Numbered from the stretch's first letter, positions 35,792-44,620 are shown. The stretch is DNA of 64,000 bases from Sinomonas gamaensis (GCF_005876955.1 NZ_SSCL01000002.1:433489-497488); one strand, 5' to 3'. A program made the numbers and translations. Notes: generated by a model not told the origin, from the sequence alone.

Positions 35792-36677
35792 CGCGGGCCA
35801 CGAGCTCGCGCGCGAGCCTGCGGTAGGCCTCGGCGCCGGCGTGATTCGCGGCGTAGCGCGTGATGGGCTCGGCCGCCACGGTCGCGTCCGCGAACTTGAT
35901 GGTGCGCTTGATGACCGAATCGAAGACCTTGTCGCCGAAGGCCTCGATGAGTCGGGCGAGGACCTCGCGGCTGTGCAGGGTGCGGGCGTCGTACATCGTG
36001 GCGAGGACGCCGTCGACCACGAGACGCGGGTTGAGGCGGTCCTGGACCTTCTCGATCGTCTCCACGAGGAGAGCCACCGCGCGCAGGGCGAAGAACTCGC
36101 AGATGAGCGGGATGATCACGCCGTGCGCGGCCGAGAGGGCGTTCACGGTGAGGAGCCCGAGGGACGGCTGGCAGTCGATGAGCACCAGGTCGTAGTCGTT
36201 CTCGACCTTCCGGAGGGCACTCGCGAGGACCTGCTCGCGAGCCACCTCGGTCACGAGCTGCACCTCTGCGGCAGAGAGGTCGATGTTGGCGGGCAGGAGA
36301 TCGAGGTTCTCGATCTCGGTGTGGCGGATCGCATCGCGGATGTCCACCTGGCGGTCCATCATCACGTTGTAGACCGTGAGGTCGAGCTCATGGGGATTGG
36401 TTCCCAGGCCAGCGGAGGCAGCGCCCTGCGGATCGAAGTCGACGATGAGCACTCGGCGTCCGTAGTCGGCGAGCGCAGCCGCGAGGTTGATGGCCGAGGT
36501 GGTCTTGCCCACGCCGCCCTTCTGGTTGACCATAGCGATGATGCGCGCCGGGCCGTGGGAGGCCAGAGGGGCAGGCACCGGGTACTCGCGCTCCGGGCGG
36601 CCGGTGGGGCCCAGCACGACGTCGGTGAGGTCTTCCGTGATGCTGTCCAGAGTCGCTGCGCTCTGCTCTGTGCTCAC
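35778..36677 (-). CDS. parA: ParA/Soj-family ATPase of the scpAB operon
   Basis: A 299-residue ParA ATPase with a ~45-residue N-terminal extension, deviant Walker A NQKGGVGKTT, VDFDPQGAAS and LVLIDCQPSLG. No ParB partner is adjacent; the location ahead of scpA matches Rv1708 of M. tuberculosis, which is distinct from the oriC parAB. A role coordinating with condensin is inferred from the operon. GTG start at 36677. It is the left border of the accessory block that separates it from xerD. Confidence 0.94.
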   Translation of the reverse strand: MSTEQSAATLDSITEDLTDVVLGPTGRPEREYPVPAPLASHGPARIIAMVNQKGGVGKTTSAINLAAALADYGRRVLIVDFDPQGAASAGLGTNPHELDLTVYNVMMDRQVDIRDAIRHTEIENLDLLPANIDLSAAEVQLVTEVAREQVLASALRKVENDYDLVLIDCQPSLGLLTVNALSAAHGVIIPLICEFFALRAVALLVETIEKVQDRLNPRLVVDGVLATMYDARTLHSREVLARLIEAFGDKVFDSVIKRTIKFADATVAAEPITRYAANHAGAEAYRRLARELVARGGAP

Positions 36678-36830
36678 TTATCCATCCACACTTTCGAATC
36701 GCTGACTGCGGCTTCCTGAGTCCCCAGCCTACACAGGGACGACACGCATCTTCGGGACCTTGACACATCGCTTCGGCTGAGCCTTGACCCTCAAGTAGAG
36801 CCTCAAGGTTTGGGTTTTTCGCAGAACAAG

Positions 36831-36871
36831 GCCGCCACCTCCGCGCTTGGGGGCGACGCGGAGGTGGCGGC
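36831..36871. terminator. terminator of dctA
   Basis: A 15-bp perfect stem (GCCGCCACCTCCGCG / CGCGGAGGTGGCGGC) with an 11-nt loop, 32 bp beyond the dctA stop. Read on the minus strand, CTTGTTCTGCG follows. The remaining gap to parA (36678-36830) contains the parA promoter region, with a TAGGCT -10-like element on the minus strand. Confidence 0.8.
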
Positions 36872-36902
36872 AGTCAGGGGATGGATGCGGTGGGGCTAAT
36901 GC

Positions 36903-38294
36903 TCAGGCGTGCGTGGCCTGGGCGCGGGCGCGAGCGGTCTCGGCGTCCACGGGCTCGACCTCCTGGGAGGTCCCGTGATCGTGGTCGGAGAGCATCGTCG
37001 ACTCATCGAAGGGACGGCGTCCGGAGAGGACCTCGCCCACCTGCTGCCGGTCGATCTCGCTCGTCCACACCCCCATGAGCACCGTCGCCACGGCATTGCC
37101 CGTGAAGTTCGTGAGCGCTCGGGCCTCGGACATGAAGCGGTCAATGCCGACGATGAAGGAGACGCCTCCGACGAGCTGCGGCGCGTGGGCCTGCAGTCCG
37201 CCCGCGAGGGTGGCGAGGCCCGCCCCGCTCACGCCGGCGGCGCCCTTCGACGCGATGATCATGAACACGAGGAGCGCGATCTGCTCGCCGAGGCTGAGGG
37301 GCTGTCCCATGGCGGTCGCGATGAACAGCGAGGCCATGGTCAGGTAGATCGCGGTGCCGTCGAGGTTGAAGGAGTAGCCGGTCGGCACTGTCACGCCGAC
37401 GACCGGCTTGGACACGCCGAGGTGCTCCATCTTCGCAATGAGGCGCGGGAGCGCGGCCTCGGACGAGGACGTCGAGACGATGATGAGGTACTCGCGGGCC
37501 AGGTACTTCATGAGCTTGAAGATGTTCACGCCGGCAACGGCGCGCAGCACGCCGCCCAGGATCACCACGATGAACAGGATGCAGGTGATGTAGAACGCGA
37601 GCATGAGCGTCAGCAGGCTCAGGACGGCCTTCCAGCCAGTGGCGCCCACGACGGCGGCAATCGCACCGAAGGCGCCGATGGGGGCAACCCACATGATCAT
37701 CACGAGGATGCGGAAGACGAGCACCTGCGCCTGGCGGATGAACTCGAGGATCATGCCGCCGGTCTTCCCCATGCGCTGCAGGGCGAAGCCGACGAGAAGG
37801 GCCACGAAGAGCGTCTGGAGGATCTGGCCCGAGGTGAGCGATGAGACGAGGGTGTTCGGAATGATCCCGAGCAGGAAGTTCGTCGTGTCAGTGGCCTCAG
37901 GCGCTTTGTAGGTGGCGTCCTTGAGGTTGAGGCCCTCGCCGGGGTGGATGAAGTTGCCGACCACGAGGCCGATGCCGAGGGCGAAGGTGCTCATGATCAG
38001 GAAGTACACGAGGGCGAGGCCGCCCACCTTGCCGACCGTGGTGGCCTTCGCGATGGAGCCGATGCCGAGCACGATCGTGCAGAAGATCACCGGCGCGATC
38101 ATCATCTTGATGAGGTTCACGAACGCGTCGCCGAGCGGCTTGAGGTTGGCCGCGACGCCATCCTTGCCCGGGAACACGAGGCCGACGACCACGCCGAGCA
38201 CCACCGCCACGATCACGGCGATGTAGAGCCAGTGCGTCCGATCGACCTTCTTCTTGGCCGGCTGACCCGCCGACGTGTGTGGCACCGTTGCCAT
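36903..38294 (-). CDS. dctA: C4-dicarboxylate:cation symporter DctA
   Basis: A 463-residue DAACS-family membrane transporter for succinate, fumarate and malate coupled to cation or proton uptake. Eight or more TM helices are visible, with the serine-rich STSSSEAALPRL hairpin and the VPTGYSFNLDGTAIYL motif that define the family. RBS GGGAGAGGACC before ATG 38294. It diverges from a CitA/DcuS-type kinase gene, which presumably senses the substrate and controls dctA. Confidence 0.95.
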   Translation of the reverse strand: MATVPHTSAGQPAKKKVDRTHWLYIAVIVAVVLGVVVGLVFPGKDGVAANLKPLGDAFVNLIKMMIAPVIFCTIVLGIGSIAKATTVGKVGGLALVYFLIMSTFALGIGLVVGNFIHPGEGLNLKDATYKAPEATDTTNFLLGIIPNTLVSSLTSGQILQTLFVALLVGFALQRMGKTGGMILEFIRQAQVLVFRILVMIMWVAPIGAFGAIAAVVGATGWKAVLSLLTLMLAFYITCILFIVVILGGVLRAVAGVNIFKLMKYLAREYLIIVSTSSSEAALPRLIAKMEHLGVSKPVVGVTVPTGYSFNLDGTAIYLTMASLFIATAMGQPLSLGEQIALLVFMIIASKGAAGVSGAGLATLAGGLQAHAPQLVGGVSFIVGIDRFMSEARALTNFTGNAVATVLMGVWTSEIDRQQVGEVLSGRRPFDESTMLSDHDHGTSQEVEPVDAETARARAQATHA

Positions 38295-38344
38295 TGGTCC
38301 TCTCCCTCACTCCGTGCCGCTTCCGAACCGCGGCTCTTCAACCT

Positions 38345-38390
38345 TCCAATACCCTGTGAGGAAGGCCACTATTGCGGTCATATTGGTCAC
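38345..38390. promoter_or_regulatory. dctA / sensor-kinase intergenic repeats
   Basis: In the 112-bp divergent gap, TATTGCGGTCA (38370-38380) is followed directly by TATTGGTCA (38381-38389), with an inverted CCAATA at 38346-38351. These AT-rich repeats are candidate binding sites for the response regulator. No experimental or family consensus was available for comparison. Confidence 0.3.
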
Positions 38391-38406
38391 GAGGAACGGG
38401 AACTCA

Positions 38407-40035
38407 ATGCGGCAACTCAGCCTCGCGCGGCGGCTGTTCCTCCTCCTGGTGCTGGCCGTCGTGCTCTTCACTGCATTCATCGGCACGGCGTTCTTCCTCG
38501 ACGCACGAGACCAGCTGCGCCAGGCCGCCGGGGAGCGCACGCTCTCGGTGGCCGAGGCCATCGCAGACAGCCCCGCCGTCGTCCAGGCCGCCCGCGGTGC
38601 GGCGACGACCAGCCCCACTCCGGCGCTCCAGCCGTACGCGTCGAAAGTCAGCGCAGACGCGGGCTTGGACTTCATCACGATCATGTCGCCGCAGGCCATC
38701 CGCTGGACCCATCCGAATCCGGCCGAGATCGGAGGAACGTACATTGGCTCGACGGCGCAGGCCCTGGCCGGCCAGCCGTTCACTGAGACGTACACGGGCA
38801 CCCTGGGGCCTTCCGTGCGGAGCATTGTGCCGATCAAGGATCCCGGCGACGGCAAGGTGCTCGGCATGGTCGCCGCCGGCGTCACCGTGACAACCCTCGA
38901 CGTCGCCCTCGCCTCCCGTCTGCCTGCGGTTGTCGTCGTCGGCCTGCTCGTGCTGCTCCTCGGCTCGCTCGGGGCGGCGATCCTCGAGCGCCGCCTCGCG
39001 GCGGCAACCCACGGCTACGGCCTCGAGCAGCTCAGCCAGCTGTTCGCCTATTACGAGTCGGTGCTCCATTCGGTCCGGGAAGGCGTGGTGATGGTCGACC
39101 CGCGGGGACGCCTCGTCATCCGTAACGATCAAGCCTCCGAGCTGCTGGGACTCCCGCCTGAGAAGGCGGCGTCCCCCGCCCCGCTGCTCGACGACGTCGA
39201 CCTTCCCCCGAGCCTGCGGGACCTGCTCGCGAGCGGTCGCACGGCCCACGACGAAATCCACCTGACGCGGGACCGGATGCTCGTGGTCAACCAGGAGCCG
39301 GCATCGACTCCTGCTGGGCGGCGGACTCGCCGCCTCGGTTCGGTGGCGACCCTGCGCGACCGAACCGAGATCGAGGCCCTGGGCACCGAGCTCGAGACCA
39401 TGCGGACGCTCTCCGACGCGCTCAGGAGCCAGACGCATGAGCACGCGAACCGCCTCCACACCATCGTGTCGCTCCTCGAACTGGGCCGGACCGAGGAGGC
39501 GAGGGAATTCGCGACCGAGGACCTCGCGCTGAGCCAGTCAATCGCGAACGAGCTCGTGGTATCTGTGGAGGAGCCCGTTCTCGCGGCGCTCGTCATGGGG
39601 AAGGCAGCGCAGGCCCACGAACGCGGGGTCCGTCTGGACGCAGAAGCCGCGGGAGACCTCGCCGCGGCGGGACTCGAGGCGAAGCACGTGGTCACGATCG
39701 TCGGGAATCTGCTCGACAATGCCATCGATGCGGCGGCCGCGGCTCCCCCGCCGCGCTGGGCGTCGCTGGAGATCCAGGAGGAAGGTGAGAACGTGCTGAT
39801 CGAGGTATCCGATTCGGGCCCGGGGGTTCCCGCGGCCGAACGCGACCGCATCCTGCAGTTCGGATACTCGACCAAACCCCAGAGCGCCACCGGTCGAGGA
39901 CTTGGGCTGGCCCTCGTCCGCCGGTCGGTGGAGGCACTCGGCGGCACGCTCACGGTGTCCGGCGCCCGCGGCGCCGTGTTCACGGTGTCGATTCCGGCCC
40001 GAAAGGCGCGAGAGAACTCAGAGGGCAGGGTGTGA
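38407..40035 (+). CDS. sensor histidine kinase, CitA/DcuS family
   Basis: A 542-residue membrane kinase: TM1 (~10-31), an extracytoplasmic PAS-like sensor (~35-170, with WTHPNPAEIGGTYIG), TM2 (~175-197), a cytoplasmic PAS (~215-330), the SpoOB-like dimerisation helix QT-H344-EHANRLHTI and an ATPase domain with NLLDNAIDAA, DSGPGVP and GRGLGLALV. This family senses citrate or C4-dicarboxylates. ATG 38407 is preferred to upstream starts because GAGGAACGGG precedes it. The GTG of the response regulator overlaps its stop. Confidence 0.92.
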   Translation: MRQLSLARRLFLLLVLAVVLFTAFIGTAFFLDARDQLRQAAGERTLSVAEAIADSPAVVQAARGAATTSPTPALQPYASKVSADAGLDFITIMSPQAIRWTHPNPAEIGGTYIGSTAQALAGQPFTETYTGTLGPSVRSIVPIKDPGDGKVLGMVAAGVTVTTLDVALASRLPAVVVVGLLVLLLGSLGAAILERRLAAATHGYGLEQLSQLFAYYESVLHSVREGVVMVDPRGRLVIRNDQASELLGLPPEKAASPAPLLDDVDLPPSLRDLLASGRTAHDEIHLTRDRMLVVNQEPASTPAGRRTRRLGSVATLRDRTEIEALGTELETMRTLSDALRSQTHEHANRLHTIVSLLELGRTEEAREFATEDLALSQSIANELVVSVEEPVLAALVMGKAAQAHERGVRLDAEAAGDLAAAGLEAKHVVTIVGNLLDNAIDAAAAAPPPRWASLEIQEEGENVLIEVSDSGPGVPAAERDRILQFGYSTKPQSATGRGLGLALVRRSVEALGGTLTVSGARGAVFTVSIPARKARENSEGRV

Positions 40036-40727
40036 GCGTTCTGCGCGTGCTCGTGGTCGAGGACGAGCCGATTGCGGCGGACGCCCACGCCGCCTACCTC
40101 GGCCGGCTCGAGGGATTCGCCCACGCGGGCACGGCGCACGACGGGGCATCGGCGCTCCGGCTCGTCAATCAGCTCGCAGCCGCCGGCACGCCCGTCGATC
40201 TCGTGCTCCTGGACATGAACCTTCCCGACCTCCACGGCCTCGACGTCGCGCGGCGCCTGCGGGCGGCGGGCCATCACCCGGACATCCTCGCGATCACGGC
40301 GGTGCGAGAGCTTCCAGTGGTTCGGAGAGCGATCTCCGCAGGCGTGGTGCAGTACCTCATCAAGCCGTTCACTTTCGCGGCCTTCGCGGAGCGGCTCGAG
40401 CACTACCGCCAATTCCGGGAATCCCTCGCGGGAACAGGCGGAACGGCTTCGCAGGACGCCGTGGACGAGGCGCTCGCCGCGCTCAGGACGCCCGTGGGAA
40501 CCCCGCTTCCCAAGGGCCTCTCACTGGACACCCTTGAGGCCATCCGCGCGTTCGTGCGAGACCGCGGCGCGGCCGTCTCCGCGACGGAGGTCACGGAGGC
40601 CGTGGGGGTCTCGCGCGTGACGGCCCGCCGCTACCTCGAGCACCTCGCCGACGCCGGCGTCCTCACCCGATCGGCCCGTTATGGCACCCCTGGCCGGCCC
40701 GAGAAGGAGTACCGCTGGGCGGGATGA
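40032..40727 (+). CDS. response regulator, CitB/DcuR family
   Basis: A 231-residue regulator. The receiver domain has acidic pocket VVEDEP and phospho-acceptor D61 (LVLLDMNLP), with a conserved Lys in LIKPFTF. The C-terminal helix-turn-helix (EAVGVSRVTARRYLEHLADAGVL) is typical of CitB/DcuR proteins. GTG 40032 overlaps the kinase stop (GTGTGA). Likely regulates dctA and perhaps other dicarboxylate genes. Confidence 0.92.
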   Translation: MSVLRVLVVEDEPIAADAHAAYLGRLEGFAHAGTAHDGASALRLVNQLAAAGTPVDLVLLDMNLPDLHGLDVARRLRAAGHHPDILAITAVRELPVVRRAISAGVVQYLIKPFTFAAFAERLEHYRQFRESLAGTGGTASQDAVDEALAALRTPVGTPLPKGLSLDTLEAIRAFVRDRGAAVSATEVTEAVGVSRVTARRYLEHLADAGVLTRSARYGTPGRPEKEYRWAG

Positions 40728-40821
40728 AAAGCGCATTGTCTGGGCTAGTGCCGTCGGAACCCTCGAGGAATACCGTTGTGGTGAGGGGTTGTCCCCTCGT
40801 GACAGGACGGCAGGAGGAGCT

Positions 40822-40971
40822 ATGAGCGAGTCGAGCGAGCCCGCACCCGCTGAGGACAAGACCCTCAGCGCGCCGGCGCGGAAGACGGTGGATGTCTCCG
40901 CGCTCCCCGACGGGTCGGGCAATGACCGTGACGACGACGAGCAGGACGACGAGCGCTTCGACGCCGGCTGA
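40822..40971 (+). CDS. small acidic hypothetical protein (49 aa)
   Basis: ATG 40822 follows a strong GCAGGAGGAG ribosome-binding site. The 49-residue product (MSESSEPAPAEDKTL..., ending DDDEQDDERFDAG) is very acidic and probably unfolded. No known domain. A second, similar-style small ORF follows 33 bp later, and cspA after that. The strong RBS and typical codon bias support it as real. Confidence 0.6.
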   Translation: MSESSEPAPAEDKTLSAPARKTVDVSALPDGSGNDRDDDEQDDERFDAG

Positions 40972-41004
40972 TCCTGACTCAGACGTTGAGGAGAGGAGCA
41001 CGTC

Positions 41005-41145
41005 ATGACGCACGGGATTGACGACAGCCGTCTTCAAGATCTCACCGGGCCCGACGACGGACGCGACCGCGAGGCGTCTGCCGCGGACTCCCAGGATCTG
41101 GAGGACGAGGAGCCGAACCCGGACATCGATCTCGGCTACGACTGA
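41005..41145 (+). CDS. small acidic hypothetical protein (46 aa)
   Basis: ATG 41005 is preceded by GAGAGGAGCACGTC. The 46-residue product begins MTHGIDDSRLQDLTGPDDG and ends DIDLGYD; about a third of its residues are Asp or Glu. It has no recognisable domain. It resembles its upstream neighbour in size and charge but not in sequence. The two may be co-transcribed with each other. Confidence 0.55.
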   Translation: MTHGIDDSRLQDLTGPDDGRDREASAADSQDLEDEEPNPDIDLGYD

Positions 41146-41335
41146 GGAGCGCCGGGGGCTGCGGACTGGGCAGAATCGGCCTCGGACCACTATTCTGGAT
41201 GTTGTAGTTCGAGTGTTTCGTTTTGTCTTTGCAATGATGGCCTCCGCCGGAAGCCCGAGTTGACTCTGATAGGCGGTTACGACACCGCTGCACTGCGTTC
41301 CCGAGAGGCGGGGACGCACGTCCGAGGAGGGCAAC

Positions 41336-41539
41336 ATGGCAACCGGAACAGTCAAGTGGTTCAACGGCGAAAAGGGCTTCGGCTTCATCGCCCCCGATGA
41401 CAACAGCGACGACATCTTCGTCCACTTCTCCGCCATCGAGGCGAAGGGCTTCCGTGAGCTTCACGAGGGCCAGAAGGTCGAGTTCGAGTCGCAGCAGGGC
41501 CCCAAGGGCCTTCAGGCCGCAAAGGTCCGCGCTCTCTGA
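41336..41539 (+). CDS. cspA: cold-shock protein (CspA family)
   Basis: A 67-residue OB-fold RNA chaperone with RNP1 KGFGFI and RNP2 DIFVHFS. RBS GAGGAGGGC before ATG 41336. The 190-bp leader region upstream (41146-41335) has no gene but is AT-richer than its surroundings; it may be the long 5' UTR typical of csp mRNAs. A 17-bp-stem terminator follows. Confidence 0.97.
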   Translation: MATGTVKWFNGEKGFGFIAPDDNSDDIFVHFSAIEAKGFRELHEGQKVEFESQQGPKGLQAAKVRAL

Positions 41540-41554
41540 TCCCTGAGGATCACC

Positions 41555-41592
41555 ACTGAAGGCCGGCAGCGTCTACGCTGCCGGCCTTCAGT
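41555..41592 (+). terminator. terminator of cspA
   Basis: A 17-bp perfect stem (ACTGAAGGCCGGCAGCG and its complement) with TCTA loop, followed by TTCTC. It lies 15 bp past the cspA stop. Confidence 0.9.
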
Positions 41593-41603
41593 TTCTCTAG
41601 CCG

Positions 41604-41609
41604 TAGGCT
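41604..41609 (+). promoter_or_regulatory. -10 element for leaderless MocA-like gene
   Basis: TAGGCT, exactly 6 nt before the GTG start at 41616, with no ribosome-binding site. Confidence 0.5.
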
Positions 41610-41615
41610 GGTGGC

Positions 41616-42251
41616 GTGCAGCCCTCCCAGGACCGGCCCGTCGTCGACCGCCCGGTCGCCGGCGTGCTCCTGGCGGCGGGTGCCGGTCGTCGATTCGGGA
41701 AGCCCAAGGCTCTCGCGGGCTCGCCAGAAGAAGGAAGCTGGCTCGAGCGCGGCGTGAGCCTGCTGCTCGACGCGGGGTGCGCGCCCGTCGTCGTGGTTCT
41801 CGGCGCCGGAGCCGAGGAAGCCCGCGCATTGATTCCGGCAGGCGATGCCCGCGTGGTGCCCGTCGTCGCCCCCGATTGGGAGGACGGCGTCGGCGCCTCG
41901 CTGCGCGCCGCCTTCGACGCGCTCGAACTCGAACCTGCCCCTGTCGCGGCCCTCATCACGCTTGTTGACCTTCCACACCTGACGGCATCCGCGCTGCGAC
42001 GCGTGCTCGACGGCGGAGCCGCACCATCGATGCTGCGGCGCGCGGTCTACGCGGGGAAGCCCGGGCACCCCGTGCTCATCGGCCGGGACCACTGGGATCG
42101 CCTCCGGCCCGGGCTCAGTGGAGATGTGGGTGCAGCCCCCTACCTCAGGCAACATGGTGCGGAACCGATCGACTGCACGGGGCTGGGTGGGGACGACGAC
42201 GTCGACACGCCCCCCGAGCCCACGGCACCGTCTCAGCGCCGCGACGCGTAG
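41616..42251 (+). CDS. MocA-like nucleotidyltransferase
   Basis: A 211-residue GT-A-fold nucleotidyltransferase. The signature VAGVLLAAGAGRRFGKPKAL is the nucleotide-binding loop, and LITLVDLPHL is the metal-binding segment. The family includes molybdenum cofactor cytidylyltransferase MocA and MobA-like proteins. No xanthine dehydrogenase or moco genes are in the window, so the substrate is not proven. GTG 41616 appears leaderless. Transcribed in the same direction as cspA but beyond its terminator. Confidence 0.82.
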   Translation: MQPSQDRPVVDRPVAGVLLAAGAGRRFGKPKALAGSPEEGSWLERGVSLLLDAGCAPVVVVLGAGAEEARALIPAGDARVVPVVAPDWEDGVGASLRAAFDALELEPAPVAALITLVDLPHLTASALRRVLDGGAAPSMLRRAVYAGKPGHPVLIGRDHWDRLRPGLSGDVGAAPYLRQHGAEPIDCTGLGGDDDVDTPPEPTAPSQRRDA

Positions 42252-42299
42252 GCCCGGCAGGGTTGGCCGGCCCCCTCCCCTGAGGAATACTGGGGCCTC

Positions 42300-42983
42300 G
42301 TGGAGACCAGCGAAAGCCCGACGGCGGCCCAGCAGCGCTCGCGGCGGGTCGCTCTCCTCGTTGCGCTCGGGGTCGCGCTGGTCGTGCTGCTCTCCGTGGC
42401 GAGCTCTGGTCTCGTGCCGGTCCGAGCCCAGCTGGTGGTGATCGGGGACTCGCTCAGCACCGGGTTCGGCACCTCCGCCGCCGACGCTTGGCCCGTCCTC
42501 GTGGAGCGCGACGAGGAGCACGGCGGAAATCTCGAGGTGCTCAATGCCGCCGAGAACGGCAGCGGCTACGTTGCCCACGGCGAGAACGACTCGACATTCC
42601 TCACGGAGGTCGAGCGCTACGTAGGGGCGGATGCCAGCATCGTCCTGTTCTTCGGCTCGGACAATGATCTGGGCACCGCCCCCACGGAGATCACCGACTC
42701 CGCGGTCCTCGCCTTCGAAACGGCGAAGGCCAAGGCCCCCGAGGCGAGGATCGTCGTCATCGGCCCTCCGTCCTATTCGCCGGCTCCCGCACCCGACCTC
42801 ACTGCCGTTCGCGATGCCCTGCAGAAGGCGGCGGGCATGGCGGGGGTGTCCTTCGTCGATCCCATTGCCGACGGCTGGATCGCCGGCGACGCCCGCGAGC
42901 TCATCGGGCCCGACGGCGAGCACCCCACCGCCCAGGGCCACGTCCGCCTCGCCCAGCTCATGGAGAACGTGATCCGGGGCTGA
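42300..42983 (+). CDS. SGNH/GDSL-family hydrolase, membrane-anchored or secreted
   Basis: A 227-residue protein with an N-terminal hydrophobic segment (~17-38, VALLVALGVALVVLLSVASSGL) that would act as signal or anchor, so the enzyme works outside the membrane. Catalytic blocks: GDS in VVIGDSLSTGFG, Gly-Asn/Asp block FFGSDND, and D-x-x-H in PDGEHPTAQGH. It is an esterase or acylhydrolase, possibly acting on cell-wall or lipid acyl groups. An AATACT hexamer 8 nt upstream of GTG 42300 may mark a near-leaderless start. Confidence 0.85.
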   Translation: METSESPTAAQQRSRRVALLVALGVALVVLLSVASSGLVPVRAQLVVIGDSLSTGFGTSAADAWPVLVERDEEHGGNLEVLNAAENGSGYVAHGENDSTFLTEVERYVGADASIVLFFGSDNDLGTAPTEITDSAVLAFETAKAKAPEARIVVIGPPSYSPAPAPDLTAVRDALQKAAGMAGVSFVDPIADGWIAGDARELIGPDGEHPTAQGHVRLAQLMENVIRG

Positions 42984-42994
42984 GGGGGCCGCGG

Positions 42995-43840
42995 CTAAGC
43001 CTGCTGCCGCCAGCTGTACTTCGGCTCGTAGCCGAGCAGCCGACGCGCCTTGTCGATCCCGAGCATCGTCTCCTGCTCGCCGAGCTCCTTGGTGACCGTG
43101 ACCTTCGGGAACACCTCGGCGGCCAGGGATGCGGACGAGCGGCTCATCACGGTGTCGGCCGCCGCAATGATGTAGGCCTCGAAGCCCGGACGCGCCGTCG
43201 TGAGGGCCTTCTCGATGGCCTGGGATCCGTCGCGGGCGTCGATGTAGCCCCAGAGATTCCACTTGCGGCCACGTGGATCGGCCTCGAAGGACGGGAAGCG
43301 GTCGTAGTCCGCCGGCACCATGACGTTCGAGAACCGAAGGGCCGAGACGCTGAGTTCGGGGTTCCACCGGCACAGCTGCCGCGCCATCTGCTCCTCGAGG
43401 TGCTTGACGAGCGAATACGTGCTCTCGGGGCGCGCCTCATATTCCTCGTCGACGGGAATGTAGGGGGGATCGATGTCGAACGGGAGCCCGAGCACCGTCT
43501 CGCTCGAGGCGTAGACGATGCGGTTGATGCCGAGCTTCCGTGCCGCCTCGAAGATGCTGTAGGTGGAGAGCATGTTGTTGCGGAAGGTGGCGGCGTCCGG
43601 CGCGAGCCCGGGCGCGGGGATCGCGCCGAGATGCACGACGGCGTCGATCCCGTCGTAGCGGTCGTCGACCCCGCCGAGGGCGTCGATCACCTGGCCGAAG
43701 TCGGTCAGATCGGTCTGGATGAAGCCGCGGTCGCGCTCCCCCACCCGATCCAGGTTCCACACCTCGTGGTTCGCCGAGCGCAGATACTCGACGGCCACCC
43801 GTCCGAGCTTGCCGCTTCCTCCGGTGAGTGCAATCTTCAT
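42995..43840 (-). CDS. NAD-dependent epimerase/dehydratase, uronate dehydrogenase-like
   Basis: A 281-residue extended SDR with TGGSGKLG dinucleotide motif and YSLVK catalytic Tyr/Lys. Overall layout (HLGAIPAP, FRNNMLSTYSIFEAARK, RIVYASS) resembles uronate dehydrogenases that oxidise hexuronic acids to lactones. No uronate pathway genes are near, so the exact sugar is uncertain. RBS AGGGAGCTCC before ATG 43840. Upstream lies the terminator of the FMN reductase gene, so it is a separate unit. Confidence 0.78.
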   Translation of the reverse strand: MKIALTGGSGKLGRVAVEYLRSANHEVWNLDRVGERDRGFIQTDLTDFGQVIDALGGVDDRYDGIDAVVHLGAIPAPGLAPDAATFRNNMLSTYSIFEAARKLGINRIVYASSETVLGLPFDIDPPYIPVDEEYEARPESTYSLVKHLEEQMARQLCRWNPELSVSALRFSNVMVPADYDRFPSFEADPRGRKWNLWGYIDARDGSQAIEKALTTARPGFEAYIIAAADTVMSRSSASLAAEVFPKVTVTKELGEQETMLGIDKARRLLGYEPKYSWRQQA

Positions 43841-43942
43841 GGAGCTCCCTTCGGACCGCGGCGAGGCGGCCCATCCATTGTCTGGTCAGACCTCACCCTG
43901 CTTAGCAGAAGCGGCCCCGCGGCGTGAAGGGGTTGCCACGAG

Positions 43943-43992
43943 TTGCGCCGTCACGTCCGCAGGGTCGGGACCCTGCGGACGTGACGGCGCAA
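43943..43992. terminator. 24-bp perfect inverted repeat downstream of the FMN reductase
   Basis: The arms at 43943-43966 and 43969-43992 are perfect complements (core CACGTCCGCAGGGTC / GACCCTGCGGACGTG) with only two bases between. It starts 10 bp past the FMN reductase stop on the minus strand. No U-tract. A cruciform or protein site is possible, but the location favours termination. Confidence 0.75.
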
Positions 43993-44002
43993 GCAGAGGG
44001 GA

Positions 44003-44560
44003 TCAGGCGACGGCTGCCTCGGCGCGCACGGTCTCGAGTGCCTTGGCCCAGAGCACCACCTGATCGAACACGGGAAGCACCGAGGCGGCCTGGAGCTCGC
44101 TCGGGGCAAAGGCGCCGTCCTTGAAGTCGACGAACAGCGAGAACAGGCCGGTCTTCTGCACGTGAGCGACCTGCAGCTCCGACAGGATGCCGCGCAGGTG
44201 CTCCACGGCGCGGGCCCCGAATGCGGAGCCGTAGGAGACGATCCCGGCCGCCTTGTTCGCCAGCTCCGGCTTGAGGTAGCTCAGCGCATTGGCGAGCGCA
44301 GGCGAGACCGAGTGGTTGTACTCGGGCGTCACGAAGATGAAGCCATCGAACTCGTCCATGCGGGCGGAGAATTCCTTGACCGAGGCCACCCCCTGCTCGC
44401 GGGCGGGCTCACCGAGCAGCGGAAGGTGATAATCCGCGATATCGACGAGATCGAACTCTGCGTCGTCGCGCTCCTGCGCCTTCGCAAGCACCCATTCGGC
44501 CACCTGGCGGTTCTTCCGGCCGTCTCGCGTGCTGCCCGTGACAATGGCAATCTTGGTCAC
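44003..44560 (-). CDS. NADPH-dependent FMN reductase
   Basis: A 185-residue flavodoxin-like reductase with GSTRDGRKNRQVAEW phosphate loop and TPEYNHSVSPALANALSY, typical of NADPH-dependent FMN/quinone reductases (ArsH/AzoR-like). GTG 44560 follows AGGAGGAAGC; the frame extends to 44632 but that region holds operators. It diverges from a MarR regulator and carries matching palindromes in the gap, suggesting induction by redox-active or electrophilic compounds. Confidence 0.9.
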   Translation of the reverse strand: MTKIAIVTGSTRDGRKNRQVAEWVLAKAQERDDAEFDLVDIADYHLPLLGEPAREQGVASVKEFSARMDEFDGFIFVTPEYNHSVSPALANALSYLKPELANKAAGIVSYGSAFGARAVEHLRGILSELQVAHVQKTGLFSLFVDFKDGAFAPSELQAASVLPVFDQVVLWAKALETVRAEAAVA

Positions 44561-44572
44561 GCTTCCTCCTAA

Positions 44573-44584
44573 TTGACGTATCAA
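44573..44584. promoter_or_regulatory. MarR operator 1 (upstream of the FMN reductase)
   Basis: TTGACGTATCAA is a near-perfect 12-bp palindrome, whose complement TTGATACGTCAA differs from operator 2 by one base. It lies 13 bp before the reductase start. Confidence 0.6.
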
Positions 44585-44620
44585 CCAAACCTTGGTGATT
44601 TCAGGGATACACCGATATGA

